This document shows, in pieces, positions 46,985 to 59,094 of a DNA stretch of 64,000 nt. The stretch's first letter is position 1. Every line of letters begins with the position of its first letter. Below the pieces are notes generated by a model, which did not search any database, was not told the DNA's origin, and saw nothing but the letters and a program-made list of their open reading frames with translations. The translations under genes and the position numbers were made by a program. This DNA comes from Desmodus rotundus (lineage: Eukaryota > Chordata > Mammalia > Chiroptera > Phyllostomidae), in assembly GCF_022682495.2 (NCBI RefSeq), contig NC_071392.1, positions 56,383,459 to 56,447,458 of the forward strand, read 5' to 3'.

Positions 46985-47042
46985 ACACTGAGTGTTTACA
47001 TCTTCCAAGCCTTGAGTTAAGCACTTAATATGAATTATATTA
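46985..47042 (+). repeat. MIR-like SINE fragment
   Basis: The phrase ACTGAGTGTTTACATC followed by TTGAGTTAAGCACTTAATA resembles the middle of MIR (GAGTGCTTACTATGTG ... CTAAGCACTTTACAT). AATAATAGCTAAC before the L1 insertion fits MIR as well. It is short and diverged. Confidence 0.45.
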
Positions 47043-47769
47043 AAAACAAAAGAATACAAGACTACAAGACAAAAGAACAGGCACTATAAAAGCAGGTATT
47101 GAGGCAGAATAAGAAAAACTTAGGGAAACCTCCACACATGTGTAATGAGGATATAGAAGCCACATGTCACAGTATGATAAGCTGGTAGTTCCTCTCTTCA
47201 GAACCCCCAACTCCATCATAATAAAAGAGAGAAAAATCTATGGCATTCCAGCACTTCTCAGGTGGCAACAGAAGTCAACAACAAAATCAGGACTAGCTAT
47301 AACCAGATCAATTCAAGATGGAGGAAAAATTAACCAGAGACCAACTTCAAAGTTAATTATTTCACCATTATAATGAAAAGACCCAACATGTGGAAGGGGA
47401 TCTGAAGGGAATGAACACCATGATACTTTAGGAGCAGAACATTCATCCCTACCAGAAGGTGGAGTCAGAATTTGTTCCCACAAAATTCAGAAACAACACA
47501 CTTTTGGAAACATACAAAATCCCAAGAATTGAGTCATTACATGAGAAGCTCACTCAAGAGTTCACTAATGTCCACATGAACATGTACTTTCCCCTTTTTT
47601 ATAGCGATGTATCCTAACTTATTTGTCTCTACCTGAATAAAGTTTGCTTTTGAACTATAATTGAGACTTGTTCTTGAATTTTTGTGTGTGTGAGGCAAGA
47701 GAGCCTGGTGGTCCTAAAGTATGCTGTGGCAGGTACAGCTTCTGGCATGGAACTGGTTCAATGACAATG
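47043..47769 (+). mobile_element. Possible LTR with polyadenylation signal
   Basis: A candidate solo LTR runs from about 47166 (TGTCACAGTATG) to about 47750. It has CTGAATAAAGTTTGC at about 47634 and a TG-rich stretch followed by GAGGCAAGAGAGCC. I could not fix TG...CA ends with a target duplication. No open frame of interest is present. Confidence 0.4.
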
Positions 47770-47839
47770 TTATTTTTTAAAATTTCTAAATTAAATTATT
47801 ATTTTTTATTTTTCAATTACATTTGGAGTTCAATATTGT

Positions 47840-48520
47840 GAGGTCTGTCCAGAAAGTATCCATCCATGTAATATGAAAAATGAAGACATTCATTGAAGAA
47901 GATACAAGACACAAAAAACATTGTACATAGAACAATGACATCTCCATCCCCTTCAAAGTACGCACCTTGGGACCTCACACAGTATTCCCAATCACCATTA
48001 GATGCCCCATTATATTGTCCTGAATGTTGTCAATGGTCAGAAATATCTTCCCTTTCAAAGGTGATTTTAGTTTTGGGGAAAACTCAGAAGTTACAGGCTG
48101 TCAAATCTGGGCTGTAGAGGGGCTGAGTCATCTGGGTGATTTGATGTGTTAACAAAAAACTCTGCATGAGACATAATGCATGAGCAGGTACATTATTGTG
48201 ATGAAGCTGCCAATCACCAGTGGGCCATAGCTTGGCTTTCTGAATCATCTGAATAGTTTCCATGGAGGAATGTTTGATCTTAATGCGAAATTTGATGAAG
48301 ATTCATTGCTCCACTTGCTTGGTCATTTTGAATGAGATATCCATGTAGTACACATGCTGACTCCACAGCAACTACTACCCCCACTGACTAGTACGTTGAA
48401 GTCATCATTGCTCATTCACGTGCATTCTAGTACACTCTTCTTAGCTGCGAAGTTACATAGATGTTGTGCAAATTGTTCTTCTTATATTAACAATGGTTGG
48501 ACTTTTTCATGACAGACCTC
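47840..48520 (-). mobile_element. Mariner fossil with transposase motif remnants
   Basis: The 681-bp element starts GAGGTCTGTCC, and its other end is the complement GACAGACCTC, giving 10-bp inverted termini. The minus strand encodes mariner catalytic-domain phrases: LHHNNVPAHA near 48190-48220, then QPLYSPDLTACNF near 48110-48150. The Asp expected in HxDN is Asn. The LYSPDL Asp is kept. Stops occur throughout. It sits inside the 3' UTR of the ancient L1. It is a different family from the mariner at 13215. Confidence 0.85.
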
Positions 48521-49211
48521 TTACTTTATATTAGTTTCAAGTGTACAGCACAGTGTTAGACATTTATATAATTTTAAAGTGATCAGCCAATAAGTCAATA
48601 TCCATCTGACCTCATATTTAGTTATTTCAATATTATTGACTATAGGAAACTATGCTGTACTTTAAATCCCCATTAAAGTCCTTATAACTGGCAATTTGTA
48701 CATATTAATCCCTTCACCCTTTTCCTGCCTCCCCAAACCACCTCCCATTTGAATTACAAAAGTTTTTTCTCTGTATCATTCAGTTTGTTACAGTCTTGTT
48801 TGTTTTAAAATATTACAATTATTATATTTTGTTCTTTAAATTCCTATAAGTGAAATCATGTGGTATTTGTCTTTCTCTGTCTGCCTAACTTCACTTAGCA
48901 TAATACCATCTAGGTCTATTTATGCTGCCTCATATGAGAAGATTTCATTCTTTTTTTTTTTCTTTTAATTTTTTATTGTAATTCAATTACAGTTGTGTGC
49001 CTTTTCTCCCCATCCCTCCACCCCACCCCAGCTGAACCCCCTCCCTCCCCCACCTCAATCTTCCCCCTTCATTTTGTCCATGTGTCCTTTATAGTAGATC
49101 CTGTAATCCCCTCTCCTCACTGTCCCTTCCACACTGCCCCTGGCCCATTGTTAGATTGTTCTTAAATTAAATGTCTCTGGTTACATTTTGTTTCCTTCTT
49201 TCGCCTGTTGA

Positions 49212-52200
49212 TTATGTTCCAGTTAAACGTGACATCATAGAGTATTTGTCCCTCACTGCCTGGCTTATTTCACTGAGCATAATGCTCTCTAGTTCCATCC
49301 ATGCTGCTGCAAAGGGTATAAGCTCCTTCTTTCTCTCTGCTGAGTAGAATTCCATTGTGTAAATATACCATGGTTTTTGGATCCAATCATTTTCTGATGG
49401 GCACTTCACTTAGATTGCTTCCAGTACTTGGCTATTGTAAATTGTGCTGCTATGAACATTGGGGTGCACAGGTTCTTATTGGATAGGTGTTTCAGGGTTC
49501 TTGGGGTATAATCCCAGCAGCGGAATTGCTGGGTCAAAGGGCAGTTCCATTTTTAGTTTTCTGAGGAAAGTCCATACTGTTTTCCCCAGTGGCCTCACCA
49601 GTCTGCATTCCCACCAACAGTGCACTAGGGTTCTGTTTTCTGCGCATCCTCTCCAACATTTGTTTGTTGATTTGTTTATGTTGGCCACTCTGACTGGTGT
49701 GAGATGGTACCTCATTGTGGATTAAATTGGCATCTCTCTGATGCCTAGTGATGCTGAGCATCTTTTCATATGTGTCTTGGCCCTCTGTATGTCTTCCTTG
49801 GAGAAGTGTCTGTTCAAGTCCTCTGCCCATTGTTTAATTGGGTTGTTTGTCTTCCTGGAGTGGAGTCATGTTTGTTCTTTATATATTTTGAAGATCAGTC
49901 CCTTGCCTGAGGTATCATTAGCAAATATGTTTTCCCATACTGTTGTTTCTCTTTGTAATTTGGTGCTCTTTACTTTAGCCTTACAGAAGCTTTTTATTTT
50001 GATGAGGTCCCATTTGTTTATTCTTTCCTTTATGTCCCTTGCTTTAGGGGACTTGTCTGTGGGGATGTTCTGCGTGGAATGTCTGAGATTTTTCTGCCAA
50101 CGTTTTCCTCTAGGACTTTTATGGTGTTACCACTTATATTTAAGTCTTTTATCCATCTTGAGTTTATTTTTGTGTATGGCGTAAGTTCGTGATCGAGTTT
50201 CATTTTTTTGCACATAGCTGTCCAGATCTTCCAACATCATCTGTTGAAGAGGCTATTTTTGCTCCATTTTATGCTCCTACCTCGTTTGTCAAATATTAAT
50301 TGACCATAGAGACTTGCATTTATTTCTGGGCTCTCTGTTCTGTTCCATTGGTCTGTGTGCCTGTCTTTATGCCAGTACCAGGCTGTTTTGATTACACTGG
50401 CCTTGTAATACAGTTTGATGTCAGGTATTGTGATCCCTACTGCTTTGTTCTTCTTTCTCAAAATTGCTACTGCTTTCGGGGTCATTTGTGGTTTCATATG
50501 AATTTCTGAAATGTTTGTTCTATATATTGTGAAATATGTCATGGGTACTCTAATAGGGATTGCATTGAATCTGAAATTGCTTTGGGTAGCATGGCCATTT
50601 TGATGATTTTAGTTCTCCCAATCCATGAGCATGGTACATGCTTTCATTTGTTTGTGTCTTTCTTAATTTGTTTCTTCAGTGTTGTGTAGTTTTCTGAGTA
50701 CAGGTCTTTTACCTCCTTGGTTAGGTTTATTCCTAGGTACTTTATTTTTCTTGGTGCTATATTGAATGGGATTTTTTTCCTGATTTCTGTTTCTGCAGTT
50801 TCGTTGCTGGTATACAGGAATGCCTTTGATTTCTGGATATTGACTTTGTATCCAGCTGTTTTGCCAAATTCATTTATTAGGTCAAGTAGTTTTTTGGTGG
50901 AGTCTCTAGGGTTTTCCATGTACACTATCTTGTCGTCTGCAAACAGTGACAGTTTCATTTCCTCCTTTCCAATTTGGATGCCTTTTATTTCTTTTTCTTG
51001 TCTGATTGCTGTGGCTAGGACTTCCAATACTATGTTGAATAGGAGTGGTGACAGAGGGCATCCTTGTCTTTTTCTCGATCTTAGTGGGAAAGCTCTAAGA
51101 TTTTGTCCAATGAGTATGATGTTGGCTGTAGGTCTGTCAAAAATGGCCTTTATTATGTTGAGGAATGCTCCCTCTATTCCCACTTTGCTGAGTGTTTTAA
51201 TCAGAAATGGGTGCTGTGTCTTATCAAATGCTATTTTCACATCTATTGATATGATCATGTAATTTTTGTATTTGCTGTTGTTGATGTGATGTATTATGTT
51301 TATTGATTTGCAAATATTGTACCATCCTTGCATCCCTGGGATGAATCCCACTTGGTCATGGTGTGTGATCTTTTTAATGTATTGCTGGATGCGGTATGCC
51401 AGTATTTTGTGGAGAATTTTAGTGTCTATGTTCATCAGCGATATTGGCCTGAAGTTTTCTTTCTTCGTTGTGTCTTTATCTGGTTTTGGGATTACAATGA
51501 TGCTGGCTTCATAAAAAGAGTTTGGGAGTCTTCCATCAGTTTGGATTTTTTCGAATAGTCTGTGAAGGGTAGGCATTAGCTCTTCCTTAAAAGCTTTGTA
51601 GAATTTTCCTGTGAAACCATCTGGTCCAGGGCTTTTGTGTGATGGGAGATTTTTGATGACTGCTTCAATTTCATCTGTTGTTATTGGTGTTTTCAGGTTT
51701 TCTGCTTCTTCTTCATTCAGTTTTGGAAGATTATATTTTTTAGAAATGTGTCCATTTCACCTAGGTTTCAAATTTCTTGGCATTCAGTTCTTCATAGTAA
51801 TTTCTTACAATCCTTTGTATTTCAGTGGTATCAGTTGTAATCTCTCTGCTTTCATTTCTAATTGTGTTTATTTGGAACCTCTCTCTTTTTTTCTTGATGA
51901 GCCTACTTAAAGGCTTGTCGATTTTGTTTATCTTTTCAAAGAACCAGCTCCTGGATTCATTGATCCTTTGAATTCTGCTTTTAGTCTCTATGTCATTTAG
52001 TTCTGCTCTGATGTTGGTTATTTCCTCCCTTCTACTTGCTCTGGGCTGTCTTTGTTGTTGTTCCTCTAGTTCTTGTAGGTGTAGGGTTAGGTTGTTTGTT
52101 TGAAATGTTTCTATCTTTTTAAGGTAGGCCCGTATTGCTATAAACTTCCCTCTCAGGACTGCCTTTGCTGTGTCCCATAGGTTTTAGGTTGTTGTGAGTT

Positions 52201-53034
52201 CATTTTCATTTGTTTCCAGAAAGTTTTTGATTTCTTCCCTAATCTCGTTCTTGACCCATTCATTGTTTAATAGCATGCTACTCAATCTCCATGATTTTGA
52301 GTGTTTGGGTTTTTTTTCTTTGGGGTTGGTTTCTAGTTTCAGTCCCTTGTGGTCAGGGAAATTCCTTGATATGATTTCAATTTTCTTGAATTTGTTGAGG
52401 CTTGCTTCTTGTCCTATCATGTGGTCTATCTTTGAAAAAGTTCCATGGATACTTGAAAACAATGTGAATTTTGCATCTTTGGGATGAAAAGCTCTCTATA
52501 TATCAGTTAAGTCCATTTCCTCTAGGGTATTGTTAAGTGACACAATATGCTTGTTGATATTTTGTTAAGAAGATCTGTCCACTTTTGACAGTGGGTGTTA
52601 AAGTCCCCTACTATAATTGTGTTGCTGTCAATATCTTTCTTGAAGTCCTCCAAGATTTTCATTATGTATTTGGGTGGTCCTATGTTGGGTGCATATGTAT
52701 TTACAAATTTTATGTCTTCTTGCTGGATTCTTCCTTTGAGTATTATGAAGTGACCTTTTGTGTCCCTCTTTTTGGCCCTTCTTTTGAAGTCTATTTTGTC
52801 TTATATGAGTATTGGTACCCTTGCTTTTTTTTTCCTGTCCATTTGCTTGGAAAATTTGTTTCAAGCCCTTCACTTTCAGTCCGTGTAGGTCTTTTGTCCT
52901 GAGATGGGTCTCTTGTAGGCAGCATATGCGTTGGTTATGTTTACTTATCCATTCAGCTATCTATGTCTTTTGATTGGAGTATTTAATCCATTTACATTTA
53001 AATTTATTATCGATAGGTAGTTATTTATTGCCAT
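49212..53034 (-). pseudogene. L1 ORF2 (copy 3), endonuclease-reverse transcriptase, broken
   Basis: The start codon complement lies at 53032-53034 and the stop at 49212-49214. The endonuclease is scattered over several frames (52184-52900). The piece 52184-52462 keeps SKIDHMIG and FPDHKGLKLE. The reverse transcriptase frame 50644-51576 is open for 310 residues and includes [20 protein letters not shown] and [11 protein letters not shown]. It ends at TGA (50644-50646) where copies 1 and 2 have TGG or ATGG context. In contrast to copies 1 and 2, the codons corresponding to 20299 and 20482 read CAA. The C-terminal piece 49476-49715 holds [18 protein letters not shown]. Confidence 0.9.
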
Positions 53035-53080
53035 TTTTTCCTACCTGTATTCCTCTCTCTTTCTCTTTTCCTTCCTTTCC

Positions 53081-54004
53081 TTAAAGCAATCCCTTTAGCT
53101 TGTCTTGCAGTGCTGGTTTGGTGGAAGTGTATTCTTTTAGACTTCTTTTGTCTGGGAAACTCTTTATTTGTACTTGTATCTTGATTGAGAGCCTTGCTGG
53201 GTAAAGTAGTCTTGGTTGCAGGCCTCTGGTTCTTATTAGTTGGAATATTTTTTACCATTCTCTTCTGGCTTGGAGCATTTCCATATAGAAGTCAGTTGCT
53301 AACCTTATTGGGTCTCCCTTGCATGTTATTTCCTGTTTCTCCCTTGTTGCCTTTAAGATCTTCTCTTTGTCTTGGAGTTTTGCCATTTTAATTATGATGT
53401 GTCTTCCCATGGGCCTCTTTGGGTTCCTCTTCCTTGGGACTCTCTGTGATTCCTGGATTTGGGTGACTTTTTCTCTCCTCAGATTAGGGAAATTTTCCAT
53501 CATTACTTTTTCAAACAGATTTTCTATCCCTTGCTCTTCTTCTTCTCCTTCTGGTATGCCTATTATATGGATATTGTTACGTTTCGTGTTGTCCTGCATT
53601 TCCCTTAATCCCTCTTCATTCTTTTTGAGCCTGTTTTCCTTTTCTTGCTCTTTCTGGGTGTTTTTTTCTACTTTGTCCTCCAGCTCACTGATCTTATCCT
53701 CTGCTTCATCAAGTCTGCTTTTTATTCCTTCTACTGTGTTCTTCAATTCAGAGATTTTATTCTTCATTTCCTCTTGGCCCTTGTTGATAGTTTCTATTTC
53801 TTTTTTCATGTTAATATAGTTTGCTGTGAGTACATTGTAGTTTCCCTGTAGTTTCTTGTAGTTCTCTGTGAGCTCAGTGAGCTTCCTGATAACCTTTGCT
53901 TTGAACTCAGTATCTGATAGTTCACTTGCCTCTTTTTCGGTTAGTATTTTTTCTTAGGCTTCCTCTTTTCCTTTCGTTTGGGTATTGTTTCTTTGTCTTC
54001 CCAT
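53081..54004 (-). pseudogene. L1 ORF1 (copy 3), broken
   Basis: The frame 53252-53809 gives 185 residues: a coiled coil (SRLDEAEDKISELEDKVEK), then NNIHIIGIPEGEEEEQGIE (RRM), then GRHIIIKMAKLQDKEKIL. It stops at a nonsense codon after QARREW, where copy 1 reads WKKIFQ. The N-terminal part up to the start complement at 54002-54004 also contains disruptions. The stop codon complement of the full gene is at 53081-53083. Confidence 0.88.
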
Positions 54005-55766
54005 TGTTTGTGAGGCTCTTCTTGATAGCCTCTGTTTCTTAAATTGATCTATTGTGACTTCCTGGGTTTATGGTATGAACTGCTATGGTAGAATCCCAAT
54101 GGGATTCAGTGGTGCTGTCTCCTTAATATCCTGTGCTCACTGGTCTTGAGCTGACGTTTATGGGTGTAACACAGTCTAACTCTGGTCTTTTTAGCACTCC
54201 AGGTTTTATTGTCTCACCTGTGGGAAAAGAGAAAAGAGGGGAGAAGAAGAAAAAAAAAAGAAGGAAAGGAGGGAAAAAGAGAATAGAAATGGAAGGGAAG
54301 GAAGGAGGAAGGAATAAAGGAAGATGGGATGCAAGATAAGAAGGAATTTTAACAAAAATTAAAACAAAAGAATAAATAAAAGAAGGCAGGAAGAAGGAAT
54401 AAAAAGGGTAAAGGATGGAAGGAAGAAGGAATAAAAAAAGAAAGAAGGACAGAAAGGAAGAAGGAATTCAGGGGGAAAGGAGGAAAGAAAAAAGAAAAAG
54501 TCTTCTGCTGGCTTTAAACAGGTCAGGTTAGTTCTGCTGGTCTTCCTGTCTGTGGAACGGGAGGGGGTGTTTGGAAGGATTGGTTTCACTTTTCTCCCTT
54601 CCTGAGCCACACTCTTAGCTGTTGTTCAGCCTTCAGTCCTGTTCCTCAGGGTCCTTCTACTCCCCACTAGGCGTTTAGTTCACTGGTTGTGCTGTCCTGG
54701 AGTTGCACCAGTTAGAGGTAACTCACACTCCTTCTTCTTGCTCTTTGCTGTCTTAGATGCTAGGGGCTCTCGGTGCTGCTATGGGGTAGTTGAGCCCGCT
54801 ACCGGGTTGAGTCTTTCTGGGGAATGCAGTCTCCCCTATCCCTGCAGCTCCCCTAGCCCTGCAGCTCCCCTCTGCTGGGTGTTCTGCCTTGGTCCTGGAA
54901 AGCAAGTAGGCCCTGCAGGGCTCTGTGTGCAGGGGCTAGGTAGGAGTTGTTCAGATCTGGTTTTTTTAGTTGTGGTCCCTGGCAGGCAACCAGGCTGTTG
55001 ATTAGCCAATCTGCTGCTTTGGGTCTGATTCAGGCTTGGCCAGCTGCTCTGTGGCTCTGGGCCTCAGTTGTGTTGTAGGCCGGTCTGTAGCTCCAGCCTG
55101 AGTTGCAGGGCCGGCGGTTCTGCTGCCTGGGGCCTGTGGGTGGGGCAGCTAGCCTCTGCTCCTGGTGCACACCCACCCGAGGTTTCAGGTGTGGATGCCC
55201 CGCAGGAGTTTCAGGTGTGGGCAGCCAGCCCAGGTTTCAGGTGTGGGCCCTCAGTCCACTAATCTGGGTGCGCGCCTCCCGCCACCGGGCTTCAGGTGAG
55301 CACTGGGGCTACTTTTCTGGCGTTCACCGGGTGGTGGCTGAGGGGATAGGGGTGCCAGAGGCTGAGGCTGCTGCCGAGAGTTCTCTAACTAGCTGCTGAG
55401 TGCCTCTATTTTCTTTTTCTTTTTGAGAAATTCTTCCCATTCAAGCCCCCCCTGGTCCAAACAAGCACCTGCCTGCTCACACAGCTCAGCCTGGCTCTCT
55501 CCCAAGAATCCTGCAGCAGACCCTGAGCCCTGGCCGGGGCTTCAGCCGCCCTTGTCCCTGTGCAGGTCCCAGTGACCTTATTGTCCTTAAGCACTCTTCT
55601 TACCCTCAGATCTTTCAATGTCCTCTATCTTTGGTCTCCGATCTTCATATATGGTGGAATACTGTTGGCTGTTCGCTCTGCTCCTCAGATCAGCTAGGTG
55701 TTTCACTGGTGTTCAGGGGAAGTGGTCTCTGCTCCCACCTATCTCACCGCCATCTTAGCTAAAACT
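54005..55766 (-). promoter_or_regulatory. L1 copy 3 5' UTR (internal promoter region)
   Basis: This is homologous to 15077-16959 and to 39975-41728. It includes the YY1-like AAGATGGC (complement at 55749-55756), a GC-rich CpG-containing part (about 54690-55560) and the polypyrimidine tract (purines on the plus strand, about 54225-54500). Open frames on the plus strand here (54687-55399) are antisense shadows. Promoter function follows from the family. Confidence 0.7.
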
Positions 55767-58700
55767 AGATTTCATTCTTTTTTATGACCAATTAATATCC
55801 CATTGTACATATGTACCACTTCTTCTGTATCTACTAATTTATTAATGGGCACTTGGCTTACTTCCATATTTTATTACTGTAAATACTTCTGCAATGAACA
55901 TAAGTATGCATATATCTTTTCAAATCAGTGTTTTGGATTTGTTTGGATAAATACTCAGAATTGAAATTGGTGGGTCATAAGGTAGTTCTATTTTTAATTT
56001 TTTGAGGAACCTCCATATTGTTTTTCATAGTGGCAACACCAAACTGCAATACCATCAAGAATGCATAAAGTTTTCCCTTTTTCCACATGCTTGCCAACAC
56101 TTGCTGTTTGTTGATTTACAGTTGATGCCCATTTTGAGAAGTGTGAGGTGGTATCTCATTGTTCCTTTAATTGCATTTCTCTGGTGACTAGTGACACTGT
56201 GAATCTTTTCATATGTTTATTGGCCATCTGTATGTTGTCTTTCAAGAAATGTCTATTCAGTGCCTCTGCACATTTTAAAATTAGATTGTTTTATTTTTGT
56301 TGTTAAGTTGTATGAGTCTTCAAATAAATTTTGGATATTAATCTTTATTGAATATGTCATTGGCAAACAATCAGTAGGTCAGCTTTCCATTTTGTTGGTG
56401 GGTTCTTTAGCTGTAAAGACTTTTTTTTTTACTTTAATATAGTCCCATTTGTTTATTTTATTATTTTTTGTTAGCTTCCCTTGCCTGAGGAGATACATTA
56501 GAAAAAAATTACTAAGAGCAATGTCACAGTTTGTTGCCTATATTTTCCTCTAGGAGTGTTTTGGTCTTGAATCTTATATGTCTTTAGTCCATTTTGAATT
56601 TTTCTTGTATATGGCATAAGAAGGTGGTCTAGTTTCATTTCTTTGGGTGTGTCTCTCCAGTTTTCCCAACACCATTTATTAAATGGAATGTCTTTACTTC
56701 ATTGTATATTCTTGCCTTCATTGTCCTAGATTAATTGATTATATTGACATGGGTTTATTTTTGGGCTCTCTGTTCTGTTCCTTTGATCTACATGTCTGTT
56801 TTTGTGCTGTTTTGATTAATAGAGCTGTACCATGCTATTTTGATTAATATAGCCTTGTAGTATAGTTTGATATCAGGTAGCATGATACCTCTAGTTCCTC
56901 TTTCTAAAGATTGCTGTGGTTATTCAAGTTCTTTCATGGTTCCATATACATTTTAGGATTATTTGTTCTACTTTTGTGGAAAATGCTACTGGCATTTTCA
57001 TAAGATTGTATTGAGACTATAGATTCCTTTGAGTAGTATGGACATTTTAATGTTACTTTTTCTTATACATGACCCTGTTATATGCTTTTATTTATTTGTA
57101 TTTTCTTAAAATTTTCCCCAATGTCTTACACTCTTCTGAGTGAAGGTGTTTGACCTTCTTGATTAAATTTATTTCTATTTATTTTACTTTTTTGATGTAA
57201 TTGTAAATGGGATTGTGTTTTTATTTTCTTTCAGATAGTTTGTTATTGGTGTGTAAAAATGCAACCAATTTTTGAATATTTATTTTGTATCCTGCTAGTT
57301 TACTGAATTCATTTATCAGTTGTAACAGATTTTTTGTTGTTGTTGAGTAATTAGGGTTCATTGTATACAGTATCATGTTATCTGCAAATAACAGTGTGGA
57401 TGTGTTTTAATTCTTCTTGTGTGCTGGCTTTGTTTGGAATTCCAATACTATGTTGACTATAATAATTTTAGCTATTCACCAATAAGTATGATGTTAGCTG
57501 TGGGTTAGTTATATGGTTTTTATTATGTTGATATATGTTTCCTCTATTCCTACTTTGCTGACAGTAATTTATCAAAAATTGATGCTGGATTTTGTCAAAT
57601 GCTTTTTTTGCATCTAGTAATATAATCATATGATTTTTATCTTTCATTTTGTTCATGTGGTACATCACACTAATTGATTTGTAAGATACATCCCAGGAAT
57701 AAATCCCACTTGACCATGATGTATGATCTTTTTAACATATTTATGATTTATTTTTGCTAATATTTTGTTGAGGAATTTTCCATCAGTGTTCATCAGGGAT
57801 ATTCTTTTTTTTTTTTTTTGTAACATCTTTTTCTGGTTTTAGATTCAGGGTAATGCTGGTCTTTTCAAATGAGCTTGGGAGCCTTTATTCCTTGAGAATT
57901 ATTTGCAATAGTTTGAGACATATGTGCTACTTCTTTGAATATGTGCTAAAATTCACCTGTTGAAGCCATCCAGTCCAGGACTTTTGTTCACTGGGTGTTT
58001 TTTGGTTACTGATTCCATCTTATTACTAGTTATTAGTCTGTCCAAATTTCTTGTTTTCCTCTTCACTCAGTCTTGCAATGTTGCATATTTGAATAAACAT
58101 ACATTAATTTCTTCCAAGTTGTCCAATTTGTTGGCATATAATTTTTCATAGTATTATCTTATAATCATTTGTATTTCTGTGGTGTCAGTTGTTACTTCTC
58201 TTTCATTTCTGGTTTTATTTATTTGGGTCATCTCTGTTTTTTTCTTAATTAGTCTGGTAAAATGTTTGTTATTCTTGTCTATTTTTTCAAGAATCAGCTT
58301 TTGGTTTCACTGAATTTTATATGTTTTTAGAATCTATTTTGTTTCTTTTCATTCTGATCTTTATTATTTTCTTTCTTCTACTCACTTTGGGCTTTGTTTG
58401 GTTTTCTTTTTATGGTTCCTTTAGGTGTAAGGTTAGATTGTTTATTTAAAATTTTTATTGTTCCGTAATGCTATGAATTCCCCTCCTTAGACTGCACTTG
58501 CTGTGTTCCATAAATTTGGGTCATTGTGTTTTCATTTTAATTTGTTACAAGGTATCTCTTGATTTCTTCTTTAATCTCATTGTTAACCCAGTAATTATTT
58601 AGCAGTATGTTATTTACCCTACATGTGTTTGGATCTTTTTTTCTTAGAATTGATTTCTAGTTTCATACCATTGTGATGAGAGAAGATGCTTGATTTGACT

Positions 58701-59094
58701 TTAATATTCTTATATTTATTGAGCCTTTTGTATGGCCTAATCTGAAAAATGTTCTATGTACACTTGAAAATATTTATATTTTGTTGCTTTGGGGTGATGT
58801 GCTCTAAAATATCATTTAAATCCATCTGATTTATTGTTGTTTTGAATCCTTTATCATTTTGTAGTGCCCTTCTTTGTCTCTTTTATAGGCTTCATTTTAG
58901 AATCTGTTTTTTCTGACATAAGTATTGGTACCTCAGCTTTTCTTTTGTATTTCCATTTTCATGAAATATTATTTTCTATCTATTCACTTACAGTCTGTGT
59001 GTGTATTTTTATCTGATGTGTCTCTTGTAGACAGAGAATACATGGTATTGTTTTCTTATTCTTTCAGTTACTCTATGTATTTTTATTTCTTTAT

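Larger units (their letters stand above)
48957..55766 (-). mobile_element. Full-length young L1 (copy 3)
   Basis: The 6.8-kb element is inserted in the ancient L1. AGATTTCATTCTTTTTT flanks it at 48940-48956 and 55767-55783; the left copy merges with the poly(T). The minus-strand order from the right is 5' UTR (55766-54005), ORF1 (54004-53081), ORF2 (53034-49212), then the 3' UTR and tail. The 5' UTR has the same type of start (complement of CCGCCATCTTAGCT) and a polypurine tract on the plus strand at about 54225-54500. Confidence 0.92.
47770..59090 (-). mobile_element. Ancient L1 (L1M-like), interrupted
   Basis: Three blocks belong together: about 47770-47839 (3' terminus, TTTTTCAATTACATTTGG), about 48521-48956 (3' UTR with TTAGTTTCAAGTGTACAGCA), and 55784-59090 (ORF2, read in reverse). 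The style of the 3' UTR is that of old placental L1MA-type elements. In ORF2, pieces such as [20 protein letters not shown] (57468-57668, minus) show the reverse transcriptase. It hosts a mariner at 47840 and a full-length young L1 at 48957. It is decayed throughout. Confidence 0.8.

Noticed and set aside
54687..55399. Plus-strand open frames of 64-104 residues
   Set aside because: They lie antisense to the 5' UTR of L1 copy 3 and are shadows of its GC-rich sequence.
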